Assembly: GCA_903813345.2 (NCBI GenBank)
Contig: CAIIXF020000012.1
Coordinates: forward strand, 1,589,318-1,653,317
Source: Owenia fusiformis
Taxonomy: Eukaryota; Annelida; Polychaeta; Sabellida; Oweniidae
Length of the DNA stretch: 64,000 bases
Direction of reading: 5' to 3'
In this document: one piece after another, positions 37,301-47,600 of the stretch
Layout: every line of letters begins with the position of its first letter
Position numbering within the stretch: the stretch's first letter is position 1
The notes under the pieces: generated by a model
The model's database searches: none
What the model saw: only the letters and a program-made list of their open reading frames with translations
What the model was told of the DNA's origin: nothing
Program-made: the position numbers and the translations under genes

Positions 37301-40300
37301 ATGCACCAAATTTTGAGACCCTGGCCCCATGAGAAATTAATTCATGCTTCAACCCAAAATTTGTGATTTTCTGCGAATTTTCTTCTATTTTCAATAGATC
37401 AACATTAATCTTATATTTAGTTTTTAAACATTTTAGGAGGACATTAATACGTTCTTAATACTAGGAACCCATACATTTAATATGTACCAAATGTTTAGAC
37501 CTGAACCCCATGGGAAATTCACGTTTGCTTTGATCATATACTTTTGATTTTTGTCGTTTAGAGCACCATATCATTGTTGTGTGATGTGCAATTTGTAATA
37601 AATTGTATTACACGTTGTCTTAATTATCCTGTTTGGCCTTACATAGGTTACATCGTGAAAGATGGTTATATAGTACTTTAAGGTAATTCCTTATTTTCAG
37701 TTTTAATGGCTTCCTAATTGGAGCCCCGTGTTTTTTCAGGAACACATAACTCATTCCATTCAGATGCACAAACAGTGTATAAACATAGCACATAGTACAT
37801 TATAGAAAATTACTAACCATCAACTAATAATCTAAATACATATTTGAACTCAGTGTAAAATTGAAAGAGCTGACCAAGTATGGAATGAGTTCCAGAAATA
37901 ATATTGGACTCCACTTAAAATTTCTGAACATACAGAATTACCTTAAGTGTTTCTCATTGCTCTTCCTATCTTCTACATTGTGTACTTTCAGGGCATGAAC
38001 ATTTTCAGAGAAATGACAAAGCTCAGTGGAAGCTCGAATCCCTTGAAGATTTGGTACAGGCTTACTGGTTACAACAGAGACCATGCCATTGATACATTGA
38101 TCAATCAAAAAATCATTTCTCCAAAGAAAATCAGATTTGATATTTGACCTTACCCTGCAAAGATGTGAGAAAGAATATGACATCTCACACAAATCCAAAC
38201 AAAGTCCTGTGATGTATCCCTACTGAAACCAACAAACCAAATCTTCAAGGCATTTGAGTTGCTGTCGAGTCATCACTTCTTAATATTAACCACAGTATAT
38301 AAATGTACAAGTAAAAGATCCTAAATTTTCTCCAAACTACTGAATTTGTCGCCTTTCAATAAGACTTAAAGTCTTGATATTTAGGTGTTTCTTTGGATTA
38401 AGAAGGAATTACCATAATGTTTATTAACATATTATGCCCCTAAAACAGACATCATAAGCTATCATAAGCTCCAGTTTTTAGTCAAAGCATGGGTAACGTT
38501 CTCATTGGATTTGGCTAAAAATTTGGTGGATATTTGGTGTATGGGTTTTTAGTATTATGAAGTAATAAAGAGTCCTCAAAAATGTTTATTATAAAAACAT
38601 ATCGTACCAGGAAAATGGAGACAGCAATTTATTGAAAATCGGAAAAAATGTGAAAATCACAATTTTTCAGTCAAACCATGGGTAAATTTCCCATGGGATT
38701 TGGGTCTCAAAATTTGGTGTATGGGTTCCTAGTATTATGAAGTAATAAAGAGTCATCCAAAAATATTTATTATGAAAAAATAGAAACATATTATACCAGG
38801 AAAATGGAAACAGTAATCTATTGAAAATCGGACAAAACTGTGAAAATCACAATTTTTCAGTCAAAGCATGGGTAAATTTCACATGGGATTTGGGTCTCAA
38901 AATTTGGTGTTTGGGCTCCTAGTATTATTAAGTACTAAAGAGTCCTACAAAAATGTTTATTATGAAAAAATAGAAACATTTTATACCAGGAAAAAGGAGA
39001 TGGCAATTTATCGAAAATAGCAAAAATTCATGAAATAACCGAATTTTTCAGTCGAAGCGTGGGTAAATTTCCCATGGGATTTGGGTCTCAAAATTTGGTG
39101 TGCAGGTGTTTTAGGTCATGGACAACAGTAAGTCAAATGAGGAAGATGATCCGAAAGAAAGTTGGTTTTTCGCCATATTTTGGACCACCCTAGTGTCACA
39201 GGTCAGATATTCTTTGGGTCAGTTCGACCCAGAACAAAAGTGTGCGGGTGGGTTAATTTCGGGTCGGGTTAGAAGAAACAGAAAAACGAATTTAGTATTA
39301 GCGACTGAAACGACTGGGTGATTAAATGGCGCATTATAAGACTGAATAAGCATCTGCATATTATGCTTTGATATAGGGAAAATGGAAAAGATCTTTAAAT
39401 TATTTTTGTTTGTAATTTATACAAATACAAAAAAAGGTCAGCTAAATGTTTGAAATTTTTGATGGGATTAAAAGGCCATCTTCTGTATCTAAATACAACT
39501 TCTTTGACTCCAGGGCCTGTGGCTGATAATGAGCCTGATATTAAGACCAAGAGCAAGGGAGATGACACATCAGATGAGGAAGAAGTCTGGCTTAAAGCCC
39601 TGGAGAAAGGAGAACTGGATGACTATGGAAGAGTAAAGGCAGATAAGGACCTCAGTCTAATGACAGCAAGACAGGTAAAAACAACAGTCTAAAGACAGTA
39701 AACAAGCATTTGCAACAGTCTAATGACAGCACAAAATGTATTTACAACATATTGACAGTTAAACAGTCTAATGACAGCACAAAACATATTTACAACATAT
39801 TGACAGTTAAACAGTCTAATGACAGCAAGACAGGTAAATACAACAGTCTAAAGACAGTAAACAAGCATTTGCAACAGTCTAATGACAGCACAAAACGTAT
39901 TTACAACATATTGACAGTTAAACAGTCTAATGACAGCAAGACAGGTAAATACAACAGTCTAAAGACAGTAAACAAGCATTTGCAACAGTCTAATGACAGC
40001 ACAAAACATATTTACAACATATTGACAGTTAAACAGTCTAATGACAGCAAGACAGGTAAATACAACAGTCTAAAGACAGTAAACAAGCATTTGCAACAGT
40101 CTAATGACAGCACAAAACGTATTTACAACATATTGACAGTTAAACAGTCTAATGACAGCAAGACAGGTAAATACAACAGTCTAAAGACAGTAAACAAGCA
40201 TTTGCAACAGTCTAATGACAGCACAAAGCATATTTACAACATATTGACAGTTAAACAGTCTAATGACAGCAAGACAGGTAAATACAACAGTCTAAAGACA

Positions 40301-42905
40301 GTAAACAAGCATTTGCAACAGTCTAATGACAGCACAAAACATATTTACAACATATTGACAGTTAAACAGTCTAATGACAGCAAGACAGGTAAATACAACA
40401 GTCTAAAGACAGTAAACAAGCATTTGCAACAGTCTAATGACAGCACAAAACATATTTACAACATATTGACAGTTAAACAGTCTAATGACAGCAAGACAGG
40501 TAAATACAACAGTCTAAAGACAGTAAACAAGCATTTGCAACAGTCTAATGACAGCACAAAACGTATTTACAACATATTGACAGTTAAACAGTCTAATGAC
40601 AGCAAGACAGGTAAATACAACAGTCTAAAGACAGTAAACAAGCATTTGCAACAGTCTAATGACAGCACAAAACATATTTACAACATATTGACAGTTAAAC
40701 AGTCTAATGACAGCAAGACAGGTAAATACAACAGTCTAAAGACAGTAAACAAGCATTTGCAACAGTCTAATGACAGCACAAAACATATTTACAACATATT
40801 GACAGTTAAACAGTCTAATGACAGCAAGACAGGTAAAAACAACAGTCTAAAGACAGTAAAACGGGAATATTGGACAGTCTTATGGCAGCAAGAAAAGTAA
40901 GAACAACAGTCAAATGACATTAAACAGGCATTTACAACTGATATCTAATTGTCAGTCTAATGACATACATGTGTGATGAATAATTACATTTTCTTGTCAT
41001 CTTAATAGTCTCACTTGGTTGATAAGTTGCAATATGGATCACTGAGACACAAACTTCAGTTAAATTTTCAAAACACTGCACCAATGAATGATTTGATTTA
41101 TGTTATTTCCAGCGGGCGATGATCGTAGGTCAGAGTGAGGCTGAGCTGATGCAGTTACCAACAGGTGAGAATTTACCCTGCAAAATGCATTCAATACAGG
41201 TAGTATTTCAACATGCTGTTAATTAATTATCCCACTGTATGAAGTTCGAGGGGGGTTTAGAAAAGCTATTTGTCTGTCTGTCCATCCAAGCAGAAATTTC
41301 TGCTTTTATGATTTTATTTCACAGAATAACATCAATTTATGATTTTTTATGAATTATTTTAGGTTATAAGAAGTCTGACTTAACAGATGAGCAAAAGGAG
41401 CGCAGAAAGCAACGAGCTGATAAAAGAAAAGTATTGGCACATGAAAAAAGAGAAAAAGATAAGGTATGGACTTCAACTTTTGGTTAATACTCATTAATAA
41501 ATGAATGGAAATTACTTTAATATGAGAAAAGATACAACGAATGAGGCTAATACTTTTATAAAGTTGTCCAAGTAGTAACTATGAGAATTTCTGGAAGTTA
41601 GGATATCATGATAATGTTGCCATTGTAGGTTGATGCATATTTTGAACAAATGAGTAATATTATTTTATGTTATTATGCAGAAACAAACTATTGACAGACT
41701 TTTGAAGAAGCAAGAATCTAAGCAGAAATCCACAAAGGTATGTGAACACTAGAGTTATATCATATAATTTTAAAATATATTGCATTAGGACTTTACATGC
41801 AATTTATTTATTGATACCATTGCATTTATGAATAGGAATTTATCTAGTATCTTAGGTGAGTGAGATAGGAATTTATTGTATCCCTCTCCTTATCTCGGGG
41901 TCTGGAACATCATTAGAGAAATATCTGTATCATTTCCTTTCCTCCATTTTATTATTCTGAATTTACATTTGTGCTGGTATTTGTTCCTCGTTTTAAAATG
42001 TCAGAAGTAAACCTCAGGAGTGGGATATATTTAAGATACATATATATCTTTCAAATATCAACTCAAAATAGATTTTTCTGGCCTGGCCTGAATCTCTGAT
42101 AATGAATATGCTGATATACCTTTTCTTTAAGGCAAGACAAGCTGGGAAGAAAGCTCAGAAACCGCACGTAAGATATCTAAGGACCTTGAATCAAAGAAGT
42201 ATCTCTCTTCCCCCCAATGTGCCATTCCCACTCAAACATCAGCCTCCAATCAAGTAAGTACCAAATGTTGATACGTCATACTCCAAGTTATATAGGAGTT
42301 GTTGCATATAGATTTTCTTCATACCATTGTGTGAAGATACAGTGTATAATCAGATACAAAAATATATTACTGAACAATTTCATTCAACACTTCAAATTGT
42401 GTTTAAAATTACTCTTTTATGATCTTGAGTGTTATAGATGTCACTGAGTGTTTGCCTCTTTCTGTTGTAAAGGACAACAAATGTTCGTTTTATTGGATTC
42501 TATTTTTCTGGTGTAGAGGATAAAAATGTTCCTTTTGTATTGCATAGCATCTTTTGACTAGAATTTTCAACTATTGTGCAAAATCTTGATTTTACATGAA
42601 TATAAATACCAGTTGTTCTTGGCTTTATCGATACTTTGCAATATCATTTTTTGATTTAAAAAATTATGAAATTTTATTTTTTTCACTTCAATTACCCATT
42701 CTCCCTCATTATATACTTTCACAAATTTTCAATTTTATTTCGGATTTTTATTTCCAGTCCGCCAAAACAACAGCTATGTGGATTAAAAGGCTGCAAGAAT
42801 GCCAGGAAATACTCGTGCTCAAAAACTGGACTTTCCCTGTGTGGACTTGAATGTTACAATAAAAATAAATCTGCAAATAAACATCTCTGGAATACTGTCA
42901 GGTAG
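31363..42905 (+). CDS. INO80B (PAPA-1 / Ies2-type) chromatin-remodelling subunit (9 exons, 316 aa)
   Basis: Exons are 31363-31408, 35721-35943, 36397-36437, 39514-39674, 41113-41164, 41363-41463, 41681-41737, 42132-42253 and 42758-42905; phases agree throughout. INO80B is a nuclear subunit of the INO80 ATP-dependent nucleosome remodeller. Visible marks: a lysine/histidine tract (HKKHKKHKKKHKKKK, residues 36-50), KLKIKLGGKTL, an acidic stretch with WLKALEKGELDD (PAPA-1 signature), LMTARQRAM, the basic coiled region KERRKQRADKRKVLAHEKRE, QTIDRLLKKQ, and a C-terminal HIT-type zinc finger (cysteines 275, 280, 288, 296, 300). The first exon chosen encodes MGRKRKISEDIEVDV; a rival phase-compatible first exon is at 34107. 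Intron 3 hosts a Mutator-like element and intron 4 a donor-site minisatellite. Identity is firm; exon 1 is less so. Confidence 0.92.
31501..32000 (+). mobile_element. LINE 3' fragment (zf-RVT region) in INO80B intron 1
   Basis: The frame 31516-31821 encodes SGHTKLNSHLKKIN...CHNCDRIETIDHFIHHC, the zinc-knuckle region typical of the C-terminus of Jockey-like LINE reverse transcriptases. It ends at a stop, followed by an A-rich trailer and an ACCAACCAACC tail near 32020. The polymerase domain is missing, so this is a 5'-truncated dead copy. Confidence 0.8.
32769..33065 (+). repeat. tRNA-derived SINE-like element
   Basis: The head (about 32769-32838) has tRNA-like boxes TGGTCTAGGGG and GGTTCGAATCC, with CTTAGCAC in the anticodon-loop position. 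The acceptor arms do not pair and the anticodon stem has a mismatch, so it is not a working tRNA. The body, after a T run, matches the inverted copy at 28945-29240. Confidence 0.6.
33545..33985 (+). mobile_element. CR1/L2-like LINE 3' tail in INO80B intron 1
   Basis: A frame gives TFSLRVISDWNSLPENV then SITTFKTRLDKFW, the characteristic end of CR1/L2-type reverse-transcriptase ORFs. It is followed by an untranslated stretch and a GAT simple tail (33969-33985). Truncated and inactive. Confidence 0.75.
34107..34167 (+). other. Alternative INO80B first exon (candidate)
   Basis: The ATG at 34107 opens 20 codons plus one base ending at a donor (ACAG|GTAATA), so it joins exon 2 (35721) in the same phase as exon 31363-31408. 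It overlaps AAAATGGCGGACC (about 34138-34150), a YY1-type initiator context seen in many promoters, so this could be a second promoter. The ATG within that motif leads to a stop after seven codons. I prefer 31363 for coding. Confidence 0.35.
36041..36215. mobile_element. hAT-like MITE, copy 1
   Basis: Ends CAGGGGTTTCACTAGAATTT and CTAATGAAACCCCTG are inverted repeats, flanked by TTTATA on both sides (36035-36040 and 36216-36221). The interior is rich in AAAACAAC. A diverged copy is at 56371-56515. Confidence 0.75.
36654..39192. mobile_element. 2.5-kb Mutator-like fold-back element in INO80B intron 3
   Basis: The termini TAGGGTGGTCCAAAATATGG (left) and its complement (right) are near-perfect over at least 34 bp. 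A perfect 9-bp target duplication GTGTCACAG flanks it (36645-36653 and 39193-39201). Nine-base duplications with long repeated arms fit Mutator-like elements. Each arm holds several units of about 170-190 bp (AATTTGGTGTATGGG, CATGGGAAATTTACCCACGC and the like) in opposite orientation, so the whole can fold back. No transposase is seen. The centre holds an exon-like piece (37992-38092). Confidence 0.85.
37992..38092 (+). other. Exon-like piece inside the Mutator-like element
   Basis: A good acceptor (TTTCTACATTGTGTACTTTCAG) precedes a 32-codon frame to a stop, reading HEHFQRNDKAQWKLESLEDL and then VQAYWLQQRPCH. The composition looks like real protein, unlike the rest of the element. It may be a captured gene fragment or a transposase remnant. 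I do not recognise it. Confidence 0.35.
39652..40895 (+). repeat. 111-bp minisatellite (about 10 units) abutting the INO80B exon 4 donor
   Basis: The exon ends CAGTCTAATGACAGCAAGACAG|GTAAAA at 39674. The same exon tail plus donor (GACAGCAAGACAG|GTAAAT) then recurs every 111 bp to about 40840. Each unit also holds two partial copies of AACAGTCTAATGACAGCA, so the unit is itself composite. Because 111 is a multiple of three, one frame stays open for 396 codons (39710-40900), but it is not the exon's frame; in the exon's frame a stop comes at 39690-39692. Confidence 0.95.
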
Positions 42906-42929
42906 CACAAACTGGTACAGACTAGTGAG

Positions 42930-43230
42930 TGTGTAGTTGTCATGATGGACTGTAATTGTCATTAAAAACAGATTACATTGGATCTTACATGTGCATGTAC
43001 AGATATGGACCAAGACAGACTGTTGTTGTTATTATAAACTGTCAACTTAAATGCAGTCGCACATGTATGAATCGATATGTAGTTTTCAAGATGATGGACT
43101 GTACATACAATACAGACTGATGGATATTTAGTTGTCATGAAGGACTGTAGCTGTCATTTTGGACTGTCACGTTGCATACAATACAGACCAGCAGATATGT
43201 TCATGTCATGTTGATCTGTCATAATTCCTT
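42930..43230 (+). repeat. Imperfect repeats downstream of the INO80B stop
   Basis: Degenerate units of about 60-100 bp with GTTGTCATGATGGACTGTA and ATACAATACAGAC recur in the probable 3' untranslated region. 43231-44100 shows nothing else. Confidence 0.5.
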
Positions 43231-44102
43231 GAATACATTTTACAAGTACTAATGATCATATTCTGTGCTATGTAACATTCGAATATCAAGAATACTTATC
43301 GGTATAAAAATAAATATATTTACTTTTATAAAATAAAAGACAAAATGTTTTGAGTTTTTTTAGACTAGCAAGGTAAACTTTATTTTTCAATTTGTAAAAG
43401 ACAGTGTACAATTTTATAAAATATTTTGCTACAAAGAGTATAAGGATATCAGTGATATATTTACATAATATGCAAATCAATACTTTCATTTTGAGATGGT
43501 ATTGAATGATTTTCACAACCATTTTTGAATTTTAACCAAAATCATATTTGATCATTTGGCATTCAGTATAAAAGGAAGACAGGATTCATACAATTGAATA
43601 TCTGAATTGAAAATTGTGAAAGCTAGCATTGTTTGATTTTAGATTGGTATTATGAGTGATTGGAACATTTTGGTAAGCATTGTGAATGCGTTACACATTA
43701 GCTTTTCATTACGACATCAGATATTGCTACTGACTTTATAGTGATACAAATAAATAATATACATCATCATAGCTGACCAATGAAACTGCTTAGTAAAAAT
43801 ATATTACTGAACAATCTCATTCAATACATGTACTTCAATAAGTGTTTAAATTACTCTTTTTACATGTTTAAATCACACACATGTGATAAATGACTATATG
43901 ATGTTTTTCCTGAAGTGTATGCTCGCAAAATATGCATAATACAGTATATCTACATTACTGTTGATGATTTATGATATCCCAGCATTAGAAGAGCGCCAGT
44001 GTTAGGATATGATGCTGTACCCTGTAGAAAATCTGTTAAAGATGAAATGATGATATACTTGTATATTTATACCAAAACAGGTGAAATTTGCATTTGGCTC
44101 CC

Positions 44103-44178
44103 TGTTGAAAAAATTTGGACACTCTTGAAAACCCATTTGGACACTCTTGAAAACCCATTTGGACACTCTTGAAAACCT
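44103..44178. repeat. 22-bp triplication between INO80B and GLOD4
   Basis: Three tandem copies of TTTGGACACTCTTGAAAACC(CA) in the convergent gap between the two genes, about 450 bp beyond the GLOD4 stop. Confidence 0.85.
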
Positions 44179-44623
44179 AATCCATGAAGACATTTCTGCC
44201 TTTATAATAACCTGTGAGCTTGTACACTTTTTTTAATTTAGGCCACTTGATTTTAATGAAGTGTCAATTTCAAAATGTCTACCATTTGATGCATGCTACT
44301 GGTGCCTTTTGACGAATCACATATTATTTGGCACCATATTCAATTTTTATTTACTAATGGCTAGAATTATGGAAATATGACCCACTCAGGGCAAAAACTC
44401 GGAAGAGCTCTCTCACATCCAAAATACTTCACATATTTGTTTACTTAGCTTATTAGTTTAGTTGTTGAAATTCTGATCGGAATGCAATACAAAATTAACC
44501 AGTGACTTAAGAAGAGAAGATGATTCATAAGATTGATTCAGATCAACTGAACTCCTCCAACAATGACAGCCCCTTTACATTCATATTCATATATTCATGA
44601 GTTTGTATTAAGCACTATTCCAG

Positions 44624-47600
44624 TTATTCAGCCTCTGCTTTGACTTTCCCCTTCTTGGCATACCATTCATCACTTTTATCAGCTGTCAAAGCCTGGAAAA
44701 AGAGAATAAAATCATTAATAATTGGAGGAGACCTAAAACTTTCTTTTAGAAATTCCTTAGTTTTTAAGTTATTTTTAAAGACAGAAATCTTTTAGGCCTT
44801 GGCTTCAATTAGCAAGAAAATTCTGAATGTAAGAGACTGAGAGTACCACTGTACTTTTGTCAAATTTTGGTTTACTAAGTGGGCCAAACAAAAAAGAGAA
44901 AATGAAAAAATTATGGAACTCTTGTGTTTTTAGATATATAATGTTGTATTTTTTGGACCAATCAGACAACATGTTACATACAGACTGTGTAATAATATTG
45001 AATATTACCTGCTCTAACAGTGTATCAGCCTTTGGGTCTTGCTGTGATAGTTCACGGAATGCTTCATCTCCAACAAAACAGATCTCATGACCATCCTGAA
45101 AGATGCAACATGATGTAAAATTTATGTCCATCAGACAACCATATAGTGTGGTGCCATAGACATGTATTCAGCCTGGGTGTGTCTGTCTACATCAGTCTGT
45201 ATGTCAGACAGTTTTCTCCAAAACAGATTCAGATATCACTTGAGTCACTAGTCATTGAGATAACCTTTTTAACAATAAACATGGATGGATACCTGAATCG
45301 AAAATTTTCTAACTATGCTATGCACATGACGGAAGTCACTCACATGTAGTTTTACAAAAAGATGTCAGGTCTGTTCAAATGTATGTACATGTAACTGATA
45401 AATTAGATAAGTAAGATATATGCATCATTCGGAAAAAATATCCATTTATACAATATAAATAACAATTTAAGCATCATTATGTGAAGCAGATCTACTTAAC
45501 TGCTAAACCGGCTTGACAACCACAAGAACCATTTGGACTCTCCTGAGAGACTAGGTATCACAGATATCTGTTATATGCATTCATAATTTCGATGCCATGC
45601 CATTGTTGAGTCAATGTTGATGTAGAAACTGCTAAGTGGAACACCTCTATAAGTGGAACACCTTGCGAGTGGAACGCAGAGCGGAGGGTGTTCCACTTAC
45701 ACAGGTTCTACTGTACTTACTGGATCTGAGAGAATGACAACCTCCACTGTTGCTTTTCCTGGTGTATCTAGACTGATAAGTGGTGTTACTATGGTACCCC
45801 CTGCTTCCCGGATACATTTCTCAATACCTGGCAGCTAAAATTTAAATATATCAAACATTATTAATGCACCATCTGTGCAATTTCATGTACTGTACATTTC
45901 TCCACACAATGGCCTTATAAGGGCAAAATGGGTCAACATGGGGCCCGTAATTGCTTATGCAATGCAGCGATATAAATCAACAAAAACTCTATGTAGGGGT
46001 CATTTTGCTTCTAGACCTCCCCTTTCTTGTTGTTGAAATAGATAAGGGGGGGGGGGTCAAGTGTTTTGAAACAAAAGTAAAACAAGGAAAAGTAAATGAA
46101 TATTACCAGGGTAATTTCTCCCTTTTAATTTGTGTCGCAAAAGGTAAAACTTTCGCTGTATATTACCTGTTCCCTTGGACAAGAGAAAGCTATTCTACCA
46201 AAGGCTTTGGCGTGGTCCACTGGACGTCCTATTTCCACAAGTTCCAATTTAGCCTGAAAGTTGAAATATTTTGTCATAAACAAATCACTATGTTATGACA
46301 TGGAGTTTGACTTTGAAAATGTATCCAAAAGTGTAAAATTGTTATCAATAGGCATGAATTAAGCAAAAAACATGACATTGTGTGTTTGTTCAGTATTTAA
46401 TTCTCTGTTTTATTCAACTCTGATAATAGAAAACTATATTATTTTACTCTGGGTAGCTCTATCAGTACAAAACTGGTCTTCCCAGAGGCCCAGTAATAAT
46501 TTACAATATGTGTATTATATTCATAAATTGGAGTTTATTTTGATCGATTGGATAGTTCTCATCCTAGCATGACATCTATACTTACCTGTGAAATTCAATG
46601 TACTTACTTACCTGTGCACATGTACTGTAAATGTTTCCGTCATGCGCGTTGTGCAATTTTAAAAATCTTAAAGGGTGGGCCAATAAAATTTGGAAATTTT
46701 TCATGACGCACTCAGTACACAGATCAAGACCATGACAAGCCAAAATTAATCATACATACATATTTTTATCTTTAACATTTTCACAAATAATCATTTTAGT
46801 GTTATCTTAATTTTTGTGGACTGAACTGCAATAATAAAGAAAATTGAATAAATAGAAAAATGTTCCAATTTTTATTGGCCAACCCTGTATAAGAGAATTA
46901 CATGAATACTTATAGGAACAATGTCTTAATGCATATTGTACATAATTTTCATACACTCCCCTCCATAATTTTGCCAACTGGATGTTTTCATTGCATAGCA
47001 TATCAAAGCCTGCCATTGTCTGAAGTTTAATTTTGTTCCAAAAGTGACAATAGATTGGAAATTTACAACTTGATAAAAATTTGACAATTTTTTTAAATCG
47101 CAAAATAAAGACAAGCTGAGTGATTCAAAAGGGGACTTCCGATTTCCAAACTTTCAGTAGGGAGCGACATGTTTCATTAACAAGTAGTCACCTGATCATC
47201 ACCATATCCTAAAAGAACAGAGCTAGCATCCTGAGAGTAGATCTTCAGCCCTAGTTTCCCATTCCAATATTCTATGGACTGTTGAAGATTTGAACATGAC
47301 AGAGACACCTTTTGGACAGGATCTGCAAGTTAAATGTATCTGTGAATATCTTCATGTACAAGCAAACATTTTGAGCGCACTTTGTGAGGTGGAAACGAAA
47401 TATATAGCTGTTTAATTACATGTATTTATATTACATGTATACTTAATTGCAAATACAGTCTAAATAGTCTACATGTATTCTGATTGGTCAAATAGAACTC
47501 AGTAGTCATGACGACCCTATGTATCCCATCCAGACTGACGAAACCTGCATGAAAACCAACAACTACATGAAGAAATGGATTACATATACCTCCACTTTTA

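Noticed and set aside
39710-40900. 396-codon repetitive open frame as a protein-coding gene
   Set aside because: It is an open frame of the 111-bp minisatellite, out of frame with INO80B exon 4, with no start context, promoter or non-repetitive domain. Kept only as a repeat and a finding.
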